Of a DNA stretch of 64,000 bases, positions 11,857 through 20,822 are shown in pieces. This stretch comes from Salipiger profundus (GTDB lineage: Bacteria > Pseudomonadota > Alphaproteobacteria > Rhodobacterales > Rhodobacteraceae). The notes beneath the pieces are model-generated. The model was given only the letters and a program-made list of their open reading frames with translations, ran no database searches and was not told where the DNA came from. Within the stretch, counting starts at the first letter, position 1, and each line of letters begins with the position of its first letter. Location of the stretch: positions 1,567,501 to 1,631,500 of the forward strand of contig NZ_CP014796.1 in assembly GCF_001969385.1 (NCBI RefSeq), given 5' to 3'. The position numbers were made by a program, and so were the translations under genes.

Positions 11857-12504
11857 ATGGAGGCCGCCAAACCGCTTCCGAGCTACCTTGTCCAGCGTTT
11901 CCATGGCTGGAAGGCGACGAGCTATGCCGAAAACCATGCCTGGTTCAGGCGCCTTTCGACCGAGGGCCAGCATCCGCGGGCGATGGTGATTTCCTGCTGC
12001 GACAGCCGGGTGCACGTGACCTCGATCTTCGGTGCGGACACCGGGGAATTCTTCATTCACCGCAACATCGCGAACCTCGTTCCGCCCTACGAGCCCGATG
12101 GCGATCACCACGGCACCTCGGCGGCGGTCGAATTCGCCGTGACCTCGCTGAAAGTCGCCCATGTCATCGTGATGGGCCACTCGAGCTGCGGTGGCGTGAA
12201 GGGCTGTCTCGAGATGTGTTCGGGGCGCGCACCGGCGCTCGAGGAGAAGACCAGCTTCGTCGGCCGCTGGATGGACATCCTGCGCCCCGGCTACGAGAAG
12301 GTGAAGGATCTCCCCGAGGACCGGATCTCGAAGGCGCTCGAGCACCAGGCCGTGCTGACCTCGCTCGAGAACCTGATGACCTTCCCCTTCGTGCGCGAGG
12401 CGGTCGAGAACGACGAGCTCACGCTGCACGGTCTCTGGCACGAGATCGGCAAGGGCGGGCTCGAAGCCTATGACCCCAAGGCCGGCGGTTTCGTCGAGCT
12501 CTGA
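11857..12504 (+). CDS. Beta-class carbonic anhydrase
   Basis: This 215-residue cytoplasmic zinc enzyme interconverts CO2 and bicarbonate. The beta-class zinc site is visible as CCDSR (Cys47, Asp49, Arg51) and HSSCGG (His108, Cys111). The length is typical. GAAGAGGAG lies just upstream of ATG 11857; a GTG at 11854 is a less likely start. It is monocistronic, with divergent and convergent neighbours. It probably supplies bicarbonate for carboxylation reactions and pH balance. Confidence 0.95.
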   Translation: MEAAKPLPSYLVQRFHGWKATSYAENHAWFRRLSTEGQHPRAMVISCCDSRVHVTSIFGADTGEFFIHRNIANLVPPYEPDGDHHGTSAAVEFAVTSLKVAHVIVMGHSSCGGVKGCLEMCSGRAPALEEKTSFVGRWMDILRPGYEKVKDLPEDRISKALEHQAVLTSLENLMTFPFVREAVENDELTLHGLWHEIGKGGLEAYDPKAGGFVEL

Positions 12505-12507
12505 GCC

Positions 12508-12846
12508 TTACTCGCGATGGGCCAGCTCTGCCGAGCGCCCGTCGCGGTGAAGCTTCAGCGCGGGGCGCCCGAGGCGCTGCGCCAGCGTGCGCAGCGGGGT
12601 GCCCCCATCCCGGCCGGTGCAGAGCGCCGAGCCGGTCGTATTATCCAGGATCACCATGCGTCCCTGGCGGAAGCCGACGCTGTAGCCCTTGCGGCTCAGC
12701 GCGCGCGACAGGCTCTGCCAATCGGGCGCGGTATCGAAGATCGGAAGCAGGACCTGCCGGATCAGCGCTGCGGTTTCGCAATCGAGCGGCGGGGGCAGGG
12801 TCGTGGCACCGTCACCTGCGGTGCCCGTCTGTATCTGGAAATGCAT
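12508..12846 (-). CDS. Conserved hypothetical protein
   Basis: This 112-residue protein begins MHFQIQTG and contains a central TAALIRQVLLPIFDTAPDWQ helix followed by RKGYSVGFRQGRMVILD. It is soluble with no signal peptide. A good AAGGAGA ribosome site lies 7 bases before ATG 12846, which supports it as real. I cannot assign a family. It converges on carbonic anhydrase. The hairpin-rich block at 12978-13076 lies just upstream and could be part of its leader. Confidence 0.7.
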   Translation of the reverse strand: MHFQIQTGTAGDGATTLPPPLDCETAALIRQVLLPIFDTAPDWQSLSRALSRKGYSVGFRQGRMVILDNTTGSALCTGRDGGTPLRTLAQRLGRPALKLHRDGRSAELAHRE

Positions 12847-12977
12847 CTTCGCTCTCCTTGCCTGTTCGATGACGATGCATTTCGAATTGGGCGCGAATTT
12901 GGCGAAGGATTCATTACATTCGCGAGCGCGGCTTTCCGGTCACAACACGCTGCGCTGCCAAGGGCAGCGCCGAGGCG

Positions 12978-13076
12978 GCCGGTCTCCGTGAGCGGTGCAT
13001 CCCCGGGAGAGAGATTGAGAGAGACGGGGATGCAAGGTCGGAGACCGGCGCCACGCCGGTGATCCGCAAGCGGATC
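12978..13076. other. Intergenic multi-hairpin block
   Basis: An 11-bp perfect inverted repeat (GCCGGTCTCCG at 12978-12988 and its complement at 13039-13049) encloses an 8-bp one (GCATCCCC at 12997-13004 with 13026-13033). These are followed by CCGGCG/CGCCGG arms that compete with the outer stem and by GATCCG-CAAG-CGGATC (13061-13076). There are purine-rich GAGAGA tracts in and after the structure. It lies between a 46-residue gene and a 112-residue gene, both on the minus strand. It may be a structured RNA, a 5' leader or an attenuator. Confidence 0.5.
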
Positions 13077-13102
13077 GCCGAGAGAGAGAGCTTTGATGTG
13101 GC

Positions 13103-13243
13103 TCAGAGGCCGAGATAGCGAAGAACGCGGTCGACGGTGCTGATCTGGGGGCGCTCCTGGCGCCTGCAAAGCAGCAGGCTGTGGGCGGTGAGAGCTTCGA
13201 GACGGCGGCCGCGGGCGCGTTCGATGAGGACAGCAGTGGTCAT
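13103..13243 (-). CDS. Small 46-residue protein
   Basis: The ORF encodes a 46-residue Arg- and Leu-rich protein beginning MTTAVLIERARGRRLEAL and ending TVDRVLRYLGL. AAGGAG lies 7 bases before the ATG at 13243, a strong ribosome site. It may be an amphipathic helical protein. The short length and C-terminal RYLGL recall small DUF1127-like proteins, but the match is too weak to name. It is followed on the same strand by the hairpin block and the 112-residue gene. Confidence 0.6.
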   Translation of the reverse strand: MTTAVLIERARGRRLEALTAHSLLLCRRQERPQISTVDRVLRYLGL

Positions 13244-13439
13244 GTCGGGGCTCCTTGTCAGGTGTCGTGCCCTTCTGGCCGTGTCGCGGTGCCTTCTGCC
13301 GCCGCCGATGGATCCTTTCTAACCGATGCCCCGACCCCGCGCGAGCGACCTGAGGGATAGCCGGCCGGTGTCAGAGGGGCAGGGGCCCCTATCCCTTGGA
13401 ATAGGGTGGCTTCGGTGCCGACCCTGCCGGAAACGGAAA

Positions 13440-13461
13440 ACGGGGCCCGTGCGGGCCCCGT
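13440..13461 (-). terminator. Rho-independent terminator of asd
   Basis: A 9-bp GC-rich perfect hairpin (ACGGGGCCC and its complement) lies 40 bases past the asd stop and is followed on the minus strand by TTTT. Confidence 0.8.
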
Positions 13462-13500
13462 TGTGGATGACTGGCAATGTCGTCTTCTGCCGCGAAAGGC

Positions 13501-14523
13501 TCAGCCCTTCTTGAGCACCTTCTGGCCGAGCGCCTCGGCGATCTGCACGGCGTTGAGCGCGGCGCCCTTGCGCAGGTTGTCCGACACGCACCAGAAGTTC
13601 AGGCCGTTGTCGATCGTCGAATCCTGACGGATGCGGCTGATGAAGGTGGCGAAATCGCCGACGCATTCGACCGGCGTGATGTAGCCACCGTCCTCGCGCT
13701 TGTCGACGACCATGATGCCGGGGGCCTCGCGCAGGATGTCGCGGGCCTCGTCTTCATCGAGGAAGTCCTCGGTCTCGATGTTGATCGCCTCGGCGTGGCC
13801 GACGAAGACCGGCACGCGCACGCAGGTGGCGGTGAGCTTGATCGACGGGTCGATGATCTTCTTCGTCTCCGCGACCATCTTCCACTCTTCCTTGGTGGAG
13901 CCGTCTTCCATGAAGACGTCGATATGCGGGATCACGTTGAAGGCGATCTGCTTGGGATACTTCTTCGGCGGCACCTCGTCGGTGGGGTTGTAGACCGACT
14001 TGGTCTGGTCCCACAGCTCGTCCATGCCTTCCTTGCCCGAGCCCGAGACCGACTGGTAGGTCGAGACCACGACGCGCTTGATCTTGGCGCGGTCGTGCAG
14101 CGGCTTCAGCGCGACGACCATCTGCGCGGTCGAGCAGTTCGGGTTGGCGATGATGTTCTTCTTGGAATAGCCCAGAACCGCGTCGGCATTCACTTCCGGC
14201 ACGACCAGCGGAACGTCCGGATCGTAGCGGTAGAGCGACGAGTTGTCGATCACCACGCAGCCGGCGGCGGCCGCCTTGGGAGCGAACTCCTTCGTGGCGT
14301 CCGAGCCGATCGCGAACAGAGCGATGTCCCAGCCGCTGAAGTCGAACGTGGCGAGATCCTGGGTCTTGAGCGTCTTGTCGCCAAAGCTCACTTCCGTGCC
14401 GAGCGAGCGGCGCGATGCCAGCGCCGCGATTTCGTCGACAGGAAACTCGCGTTCGGCGAGGATGTTCAGCATTTCACGGCCCACGTTTCCCGTGGCGCCG
14501 GCGACAACGACCTTGTAGCCCAT
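13501..14523 (-). CDS. asd: Aspartate-semialdehyde dehydrogenase
   Basis: This 340-residue enzyme reduces aspartyl phosphate to aspartate semialdehyde with NADPH, in the pathway to lysine, threonine, methionine and diaminopimelate. The Rossmann motif GATGNVGRE is at 9-17, and the catalytic Cys130 lies in NPNCSTAQM. The length matches the family. ATG 14523 is chosen because AAGGAG lies 7 bases upstream; a longer upstream ATG lacks this. It is a single gene with its own terminator. Confidence 0.96.
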   Translation of the reverse strand: MGYKVVVAGATGNVGREMLNILAEREFPVDEIAALASRRSLGTEVSFGDKTLKTQDLATFDFSGWDIALFAIGSDATKEFAPKAAAAGCVVIDNSSLYRYDPDVPLVVPEVNADAVLGYSKKNIIANPNCSTAQMVVALKPLHDRAKIKRVVVSTYQSVSGSGKEGMDELWDQTKSVYNPTDEVPPKKYPKQIAFNVIPHIDVFMEDGSTKEEWKMVAETKKIIDPSIKLTATCVRVPVFVGHAEAINIETEDFLDEDEARDILREAPGIMVVDKREDGGYITPVECVGDFATFISRIRQDSTIDNGLNFWCVSDNLRKGAALNAVQIAEALGQKVLKKG

Positions 14524-14948
14524 TCGGGTCTCCTTCGTTTGCGATGCGCGCACGGCGTTCCGCGGCGCGCCAGATTAGCGCGGGTCTTACCGTATGGTCC
14601 GCCTCAGTGAAAGGGGCTTGCCGGGAGGATACGCACCGTAGCGACGAATCGTTCCCGCAGAGCGCGAGTTCGCCGGCTGGTGTTTCCGCTACGCGAGGTA
14701 AGCACATCGTGAAATGGCGAAAACGGCATCACGTATCGCGCGTGATCGGTGAAAACCTGCCCATTCTCGCAGATGCAGAAATTCCATACTTGTCTAGGTA
14801 TTGGGCATTCGCCTAGATGGAACGTGAATTTGATCACCCGTTAGGCAGTTGAGACACGTCATGTGCCGGTGACGTCAAGCGATCTTCTCTGGCATCAGAC
14901 GCCATTTTAGCACGAAGAAGCGGACTGCGTTCGTGGAGGACGGAATAC
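14524..14948. other. 425-bp divergent intergenic region
   Basis: This region separates asd and the epimerase gene, so it must carry both promoters. It contains the inverted repeat ATCACG-7-CGTGAT (14728-14746), an AT-richer stretch from about 14700 to 14840, and no convincing gene. Confidence 0.5.
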
Positions 14949-16832
14949 ATGCTCTACAAGATCGTCACGTCTTTGACGCGGACGCAGAAACAGTTCCTCT
15001 TCATGCTGACAGACGCGGGAATGATCGCGGTCGCGATGATCTCGGCGCTGACCTTGAACGCAGCGACCCACGCGACCCATCCCGACACGATTCGCCTCAC
15101 GCTCCTCGTGCTCTCTCTCGTGGTCATGGGAGGCGTCGCCTCGTGGCAGCTGGGACTGCCGAAATTCACGCTTAACGCCTATGATGCCCGCGGCATCACC
15201 CGCACCGCCGCCTTCGCGGCAATTTGCGGCCTGGGCGGCGTGGCGTTGAACGGGATGGTGGTTCCACCCCTCTCGCACGCGATCTACTTCAACTTCTCGC
15301 TGCTGCTTCTGGTGCTCTGCGTCTCATGGCGCTTCCTGCTGCGCTACGCCACGCTCGAGATCTACCGTCGTGGCATGAACCGGATGCGGGTGCTGATCTA
15401 CGGCGCCGGCCAGACCGGGCAGCAGCTTGCCGTGGCCCTGAGGCACGACAACGCCATCGAGCCGGTGGCTTTCATCGACGACAACCCGACGCTGCAGAGC
15501 CAGGTCGTCGCCGGCCTGCGGGTCCATGCCCCCTCGGCGGTCAAGGAGTTGATTGCGCGCAAGGGCATCGAACGCGTGGTGCTGGCCATGCCGTCGATCA
15601 GCCAGCCGCAACTGGCCCGCATCGCGCATCGCCTGCGCCAGATCGGCTGCGAGGTGCACGCGCTGCCGTCCTTCGCCGAACTGGTGGGAGAGGGCGAACT
15701 GAAAAAGCGCGTCTCGCCGGTGTCGCTCGATGACCTTCTCGGCCGCAACCGGCTGGAGTCCGAACTCCCGGGCGTGAGCCACGCCTATACCGGCCGCCGC
15801 ATCGTCATCACCGGTGCAGGCGGTTCGATCGGCTCGGAGCTTTGCCGCCAGCTCATCGCCTGCAAGCCCGAGTGCGTCGTTCTGGTCGATCACTCCGAGC
15901 TCGGCCTCTACAACATCGACAAGGAACTGCGCGACCTGACCCGGGGCAGCGGCATGACCATCGTGCCGGTGCTTGGCTCGGTGCTCGACGAGACGCTGAT
16001 GGCCCGCATCATGGCGGAGCATCGCATCGAGGTGGTGCTGCACGCGGCCGCCTACAAGCACCTGCCGCTGGTCGAATGCAACGTGCTGTCGGGCCTGAAC
16101 AACAACGTCATCGGCACCAAGATCCTCGCCGAGGTCGCCCGCGAGGCCGGGGTCGAGCGCTTCATCCTCGTGTCCTCGGACAAGGCCGTGCGCCCGACCA
16201 ACGTCATGGGCGCCTCGAAACGGCTGGCCGAACTGGTGGTGCAGGATCTCGCGACCCGCAGCACCGGCACCCGCTTCTCGATGGTCCGCTTCGGGAATGT
16301 CCTTGGCTCGTCCGGCTCGGTCATCCCGCTCTTCGAGGAGCAGATCGCGCGCGGCGGGCCCGTCACGCTGACCGATCCCAAGGTCACGCGCTATTTCATG
16401 ACCATCTCGGAAGCTGCACGGCTGGTGCTGCTCGCCGGATCCTTTGCCCGGGGCGGCGACGTCTTCGTGCTCGACATGGGCGAGCCGGTGCCGATCCGCA
16501 AGCTGGCCCGCCAGATGATCGAGGGGGCCGGCTACACGGTCAAGGACGGCGACCACCCCGACGGCGACATCGAGATCAAGATCACCGGCCTGCGCAAGGG
16601 CGAGAAGCTGCACGAAGAGCTTCTGATCTCCTCCGACATGCTGACCACGCCGCACCACAAGATCCTGCGCGCGCAGGAGAGCTACCTGTCGGAGTTCGAG
16701 ATCGCCACCGCCATGAAGGACCTGCGCAACGCCATCGCCGCCACCGACGAGGACATGGCGCATGGCATCATTGCCCGCTGGGTCGAGCACGGCGAGAAGG
16801 ATGCCGAGGCGACCGAAGCGAAACGGCTCTGA
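14949..16832 (+). CDS. Membrane nucleoside-diphosphate-sugar epimerase/dehydratase (CapD/FlaA1-like)
   Basis: This 627-residue protein has four N-terminal transmembrane helices (about residues 15-130). A first Rossmann-like CoA-binding domain follows (IYGAGQTGQQ near 155), then a cytoplasmic SDR domain with ITGAGGSIGSE near 283. The SDR active-site region contains SSDKAVRPTNVMGASKR, where the usual Tyr of YxxxK is replaced by Met, as in CapD/PglF-type 4,6-dehydratases. It probably converts UDP-GlcNAc-type sugars for polysaccharide or glycan synthesis. It is a single gene followed by a terminator. Confidence 0.9.
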   Translation: MLYKIVTSLTRTQKQFLFMLTDAGMIAVAMISALTLNAATHATHPDTIRLTLLVLSLVVMGGVASWQLGLPKFTLNAYDARGITRTAAFAAICGLGGVALNGMVVPPLSHAIYFNFSLLLLVLCVSWRFLLRYATLEIYRRGMNRMRVLIYGAGQTGQQLAVALRHDNAIEPVAFIDDNPTLQSQVVAGLRVHAPSAVKELIARKGIERVVLAMPSISQPQLARIAHRLRQIGCEVHALPSFAELVGEGELKKRVSPVSLDDLLGRNRLESELPGVSHAYTGRRIVITGAGGSIGSELCRQLIACKPECVVLVDHSELGLYNIDKELRDLTRGSGMTIVPVLGSVLDETLMARIMAEHRIEVVLHAAAYKHLPLVECNVLSGLNNNVIGTKILAEVAREAGVERFILVSSDKAVRPTNVMGASKRLAELVVQDLATRSTGTRFSMVRFGNVLGSSGSVIPLFEEQIARGGPVTLTDPKVTRYFMTISEAARLVLLAGSFARGGDVFVLDMGEPVPIRKLARQMIEGAGYTVKDGDHPDGDIEIKITGLRKGEKLHEELLISSDMLTTPHHKILRAQESYLSEFEIATAMKDLRNAIAATDEDMAHGIIARWVEHGEKDAEATEAKRL

Positions 16833-16874
16833 ACCCCGGCTTCGGGGGCTTCGCCCCTCACGAATGACCGGACG

Positions 16875-16904
16875 AAAAAAGGGCAGCCTCGGGCCGCCCT
16901 TTTT
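16875..16904. terminator. Bidirectional terminator
   Basis: GGGC/GCCC arms with an inner GCC/GGC stem are flanked by six As on one side and five Ts on the other. It lies between the convergent epimerase and LOG-family genes and can serve both. Confidence 0.8.
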
Positions 16905-16945
16905 GCATTTTGATGGATCGTCTCCTGCGACTGGCCGAGGGAGCC

Positions 16946-17788
16946 TCAGCGCCCGGGGATGTCGTCACGCGCCGGTGCCGGACCCCATTCCTCGATGATC
17001 GCCGCCGCCTCGTCGGCGCTTTCCACGAAGCGGAACAGGTCGAGGTCCTCGGGGCTGATGGTGCCCGCGTCCTCCAGCGCCTTCCAGTTGATGATGGTCT
17101 CCCAGAAGCTGCGGCCGAAGAGCAAAAAGGGCACCCGCTCCATCCGTCCGGTCTGGATCAGGGTAAGCGCCTCGAACATCTCGTCGAGCGTGCCGAAGCC
17201 GCCCGGGAAGACGCAGATCGCGCGGGCGCGCATCAGGAAGTGCATCTTGCGGATCGCGAAGTAATGAAAGTTGAAGCACAGGTCCGGCGTGACATGCTCG
17301 TTCGGCGCCTGCTCGTGCGGCAGAACGATGTTGAGCCCGATCGACACCCCGCCGGCCTGTTCGGCGCCGAGGTTTCCTGCTTCCATCACGCCTGGCCCGC
17401 CGCCGGTGGCGATGACGAACTCGCGGTTGCCCGTCTCGATCGACTTCTCGGTCATCTTCTGCGCGAAGATCCGGGCCTCTTCGTAGAAGTGCGACAGCTC
17501 CGCGAGCGTCTGCGTCCGCGCACCGGCCTTCTCGGCGGGGGAGGGGATGCGGGCGCCGCCGAACAGCACGACGGTCGAGTCGATCTGCCGCTCATCGAGG
17601 ATGAGCTGCGGTTTCAGCAGTTCGAGCTGCAGCCGCACCGGGCGCAGCTCCTCGCGGCAGAGAAAGGACTCGTCGGCAAAGGCGAGCCGGTAGGACGGCG
17701 CCCGCGTCTGCGGCGTGTCGGGGATCTGTTCCGCGGTCTCGCGGTCGCGGCCTGCATCGCGGAAGATCGAATGGCGTGGATCGTTCAT
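16946..17788 (-). CDS. LOG family protein (TIGR00730-like)
   Basis: This 280-residue protein carries both signature motifs of the LOG/lysine-decarboxylase-like fold, GGGPGVMEA (129-137) and PGGFGTLDE (195-203). Characterised members are cytokinin riboside 5'-monophosphate phosphoribohydrolases, and related ones hydrolyse other nucleotide 5'-monophosphates. The N-terminal about 70 residues are an extension seen in the longer bacterial branch. The substrate here is not known. It lies downstream of cobS on the same strand after a 114-base gap. Confidence 0.9.
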   Translation of the reverse strand: MNDPRHSIFRDAGRDRETAEQIPDTPQTRAPSYRLAFADESFLCREELRPVRLQLELLKPQLILDERQIDSTVVLFGGARIPSPAEKAGARTQTLAELSHFYEEARIFAQKMTEKSIETGNREFVIATGGGPGVMEAGNLGAEQAGGVSIGLNIVLPHEQAPNEHVTPDLCFNFHYFAIRKMHFLMRARAICVFPGGFGTLDEMFEALTLIQTGRMERVPFLLFGRSFWETIINWKALEDAGTISPEDLDLFRFVESADEAAAIIEEWGPAPARDDIPGR

Positions 17789-17902
17789 TGTCTTGGTTTC
17801 CTTGTCCTGCCTTGTCCTGAACTATAGCGTCGGGCAGTCGCGCGTCACCATTGGAAGCATGCGACGACACGGAAACGGGAGCGCGTGGCGGCCCTCCGCA
17901 GG

Positions 17903-18658
17903 CTAGGCAAGCGCCGCCCCAAGGGTGATCCAGCCCGCGATCTCGGCGCAAAGCTGCACGGCGCCCAGCACGTCGCCGGTCTGACCGCCAAGGCGCGCGC
18001 GGGCGCGTCCTGCCACGATCAGCGCCGAAAGGGCCATGACCGCCAGCGCCAGCAACCCCGCCAGCCCGAGCGGCAGGCAAAGCAGGGTGGCGAGGAGCGT
18101 GCCCGGCAGCCATGCACCGGGGCCGGATGCCCGGCCGGATGCACTGCGGCCCAGACCATCCGCGCGGGCCGGGGGCAGGCGGTCGAGCACCACCAGCATG
18201 GCCAGCCGGCTGCCCACGGCGGCCAGCGCCAGCGCGGCACCGCCATGGGCCGAGACCGGCAGTCCGGCGAGTGCCGCCGCGCCGAGGCCCGCCGCGAGGA
18301 TCAGCGCGAGCGCGCCGTAGCTGCCGACGCGGCTGTCGCGCATGATCTCGAGCCGCTGTGCGCGGTCGCGTCCGCCCATGCCGTCGACGAAATCCGCAAG
18401 CCCGTCGAAATGCAGCCCGCCGGTCGCGAGCACCATGGCCGCAAGCGCAAGCAGCCCCGCGACCAATTCCGACATCCCGAGCGCCGCGCTGCCTGCCAGC
18501 ACCGCCCAGCCGATCAGCGCAACCGGCAACCCCGCCAGCGGCAGCGCCCAGCGGGCCTCGGACATCGCGGGCGGATCGCCGTCGAAGCGACCGGCGGGCA
18601 GCCGCGTGAGCATCATCAGCGCCAGCCGCGCCTCGCGGATGCGGCGCGCGGCGCTCAC
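17903..18658 (-). CDS. cobS: Adenosylcobinamide-GDP ribazoletransferase
   Basis: This 251-residue integral membrane enzyme joins adenosylcobinamide-GDP to alpha-ribazole (or its phosphate) in the last assembly step of cobalamin. Family motifs DGLADFVDG (85-93) and [10 protein letters not shown] (106-115) are clear, and several hydrophobic helices are present. The GTG start at 18658 overlaps the cobT stop (GTGA), so translation is coupled. It is the last gene of the cobU-cobT-cobS operon. Confidence 0.93.
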   Translation of the reverse strand: MSAARRIREARLALMMLTRLPAGRFDGDPPAMSEARWALPLAGLPVALIGWAVLAGSAALGMSELVAGLLALAAMVLATGGLHFDGLADFVDGMGGRDRAQRLEIMRDSRVGSYGALALILAAGLGAAALAGLPVSAHGGAALALAAVGSRLAMLVVLDRLPPARADGLGRSASGRASGPGAWLPGTLLATLLCLPLGLAGLLALAVMALSALIVAGRARARLGGQTGDVLGAVQLCAEIAGWITLGAALA

Positions 18659-19665
18659 CCGCCCGAGACCCCGGCCTCGGCGAAGGTTGCCATGCCGTTG
18701 TGGCAGGCCAGCGCGCCGCGCAGCACGCCAAGCGCCAGCGCCGCGCCCGAGCCCTCGCCGAGCGCCATGCCGAGATCGAGGATCGGACGCTTGTCCATGG
18801 CCTCGGTCATGCCGCGATGGCCCGGCTCGGCGCTCGCGTGGCCGATCAGGCAGTGGTCGAGCAGGGCCGGGTCGGCGGCCCAGAGCGGCGCCACCGAGGC
18901 GGTGCAGATGAAACCGTCGAGCAATACCGGGATGCGCCGCAGCCGCGCCGCAAGCACCGCGCCGCAGATCGCCGCCTGTTCGCGCCCGCCGACGGCGGAG
19001 AGCCAGCCAAGACCGCTGGAGCCCGCGTGACGGGCGACACCGTGCGCGACCACCTCGGCCTTGTGCGCGATGGCGGGGGTGTCCGAGCCGGTGCCGCGCC
19101 CGACCCAGCCGCGCGCCTCGCCGCCGAAGACCGCGTGCGCCAGCGCCGCCGCCACCGTGGAGTTGCCGATGCCCATCTCGCCGAGGATCAGCACGTCGGC
19201 CTCCGGGGCGACCGCCGCCGCACCGGCCTGCATCGCGGCAAGGGTCTCGGCCTCGTCCATCGCAGGGCCGTCGGTGAAATCCCGCGTCGGTCGGTCGAGC
19301 TCCAGCGGAACGACCGAAAGCGCCGCGCCGTTCAGCGCGCAGAGTTGGTTGATGGCGGCGCCGCCCGCCTCGAAGTTGGCAACCATCTGCGCGGTCACCG
19401 CCTGCGGGAAGGGGTTCACGCCCTGTGCACAGATGCCGTGGTTTCCGGCGAAGACCAGCGCCTGCGCATGGTCGATCGCGGGCCGCACGCGGCCCTGCCA
19501 GCCGGCCAGGAACACCGCCAGATCCTCGAGTCGACCCAGCGACCCCGGGGGCTTGGTCAGGTCGAGCTGCCGCGCGCGGGCGGCTTCAGCGGCGGTGTCG
19601 TCGAAACAGGGCAGCGAAAGGGCGGTCACGGAGTCGAGCGAGGCAAGCGGCAGCGTATCGGTCAT
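18655..19665 (-). CDS. cobT: Nicotinate-nucleotide--dimethylbenzimidazole phosphoribosyltransferase
   Basis: This 336-residue cytoplasmic enzyme makes alpha-ribazole phosphate from dimethylbenzimidazole and nicotinate mononucleotide. [10 protein letters not shown] at 38-47 and GEMGIGNST at 162-170 are diagnostic. The cobU stop lies inside the first codons of this gene's upstream side, and the cobS start overlaps its stop, so the three genes form one operon. No cobalamin riboswitch is visible upstream of the operon. Confidence 0.95.
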   Translation of the reverse strand: MTDTLPLASLDSVTALSLPCFDDTAAEAARARQLDLTKPPGSLGRLEDLAVFLAGWQGRVRPAIDHAQALVFAGNHGICAQGVNPFPQAVTAQMVANFEAGGAAINQLCALNGAALSVVPLELDRPTRDFTDGPAMDEAETLAAMQAGAAAVAPEADVLILGEMGIGNSTVAAALAHAVFGGEARGWVGRGTGSDTPAIAHKAEVVAHGVARHAGSSGLGWLSAVGGREQAAICGAVLAARLRRIPVLLDGFICTASVAPLWAADPALLDHCLIGHASAEPGHRGMTEAMDKRPILDLGMALGEGSGAALALGVLRGALACHNGMATFAEAGVSGG

Positions 19666-19666
19666 G

Positions 19667-20176
19667 TCATTTCACCTTGAGGGGATGGCCCGCGACGCAG
19701 AGCCAGAGTTCGTCGCTCGCGGTGGCGACCTTCTGGTTCACCAGGCCCGCCGCGTCGCGAAAGGCGCGGGCCAGGGCGTTCTCGGGGACGATCCCGGCGC
19801 CGACCTCGTTGGTCACGAAGACCACCGGCGCGCGCAGGTCGGGGAGGGCGGCGGCAAGCGCGTCGGACGCGGCCTCCCAGTCCTGCCCCGAGAGCATCAG
19901 GTTGCTGAGCCAGAGCGTCAGGCAGTCGACCAGCCGGGGCGCGCCGTCGCTGTCGGTGTCGCGAAGCGCGCCGAGCAGGTCGAGAGGGGCGCCGATGGTG
20001 CGCCATTCCGGCCCGCGCCGCGCCTGGTGGCGGGCGATGCGGTCGGCCATTTCGGCGTCATGCGCCTCGGCGGTGGCGATGTAGATCGCCGGTTGTCCAA
20101 GCACGAGCGTGCGCTCTTCGGCGTGGCGGCTCTTGCCGGACCGGACACCGCCGGTGATGAGGATCGACTTTCCCAT
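19667..20176 (-). CDS. cobU: Adenosylcobinamide kinase / adenosylcobinamide-phosphate guanylyltransferase
   Basis: This 169-residue bifunctional enzyme (called CobP in the aerobic-pathway naming) phosphorylates and then guanylylates adenosylcobinamide. It has the P-loop GGVRSGKS at 9-16 and the family segment TNEVGAGIVPEN. It begins the minus-strand cobU-cobT-cobS operon, with the stop codon lying 1 base upstream of the cobT start codon. The start at 20176 lies only 43 bases from the divergent phosphatase gene. Confidence 0.95.
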   Translation of the reverse strand: MGKSILITGGVRSGKSRHAEERTLVLGQPAIYIATAEAHDAEMADRIARHQARRGPEWRTIGAPLDLLGALRDTDSDGAPRLVDCLTLWLSNLMLSGQDWEAASDALAAALPDLRAPVVFVTNEVGAGIVPENALARAFRDAAGLVNQKVATASDELWLCVAGHPLKVK

Positions 20177-20219
20177 GGCGTCGTGACAAAGCAGGTTCCG
20201 CCTGATTTGGGAAGACCGG

Positions 20220-20822
20220 ATGACCCCGCCCGACACCGACGAACTCGTGCTGATCCGCCACGCCCCGGCCGACCACGGCGGGCGGCTGTGCGGTCGTACC
20301 GACGTGCCCGCGCGCCTGCCCGATGCGGCCGCGCTCGCGCCCCTGCGGGCATGGCTGGCCGGGTGCACGGATGTGGTTGCGAGCCCCGCTTCGCGCTGCG
20401 TCGAAACCGCCCGCGTGCTGTTTCCGGGCTGCGAGGCGCGCCTCGACGCGACCCTGTGGGAGCAGGATTTCGGCGAGGAAGACGGTCTGCCGTTCGCGGC
20501 GCTTCCCGACCTCGGCCCCTTGCCGCGTGATGCGCTTGCGCGGAGATGCCCGCCCGGCGGCGAGAGCTTTCTCGACATGGTGGCCCGTGTGGGGCCCACG
20601 CTGGAGGCGCTTGCGGCGCAGGTGCGCACCGGCGGACCGGTCGTGGTCGTGGCCCACGCCGGAACCGTGCGCACGGCGCTGGGGATGGCGCTTGGCGAGC
20701 CGTCGGCGGGCCTCGGCTTCGAGGTTGCGCCGCTGTCGGTGACCCGTCTGCGCTGTTTCGAGGGCGGATTTTCGGTGATCGGATGCAACTGGCCCGGCCC
20801 CGGGAGGGCAGCGCAGGCATGA
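20220..20822 (+). CDS. Histidine phosphatase family protein, probable alpha-ribazole phosphatase
   Basis: This 200-residue protein has the histidine-phosphatase catalytic His14 in LIRHAPADHGG and the second His in VVAHAGTVRTALG. The classic RHG triplet is RHA here. GRTDVP after the first motif and the location between cobU and cbiB point to the CobC-type role of removing the phosphate from alpha-ribazole phosphate or cobalamin phosphate. It overlaps cbiB by ATGA. The specificity is inferred from context only. Confidence 0.8.
   Translation: MTPPDTDELVLIRHAPADHGGRLCGRTDVPARLPDAAALAPLRAWLAGCTDVVASPASRCVETARVLFPGCEARLDATLWEQDFGEEDGLPFAALPDLGPLPRDALARRCPPGGESFLDMVARVGPTLEALAAQVRTGGPVVVVAHAGTVRTALGMALGEPSAGLGFEVAPLSVTRLRCFEGGFSVIGCNWPGPGRAAQA

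Noticed and set aside
14830..14838. TTTGATCAC near the epimerase gene as another GntR site
   Set aside because: Only one half of the palindrome is present; the other half does not match ATTTGATCAAAT.
20177..20219. Cobalamin riboswitch before cobU or the phosphatase gene
   Set aside because: The divergent spacer is only 43 bases, far too short for the roughly 200-base riboswitch.
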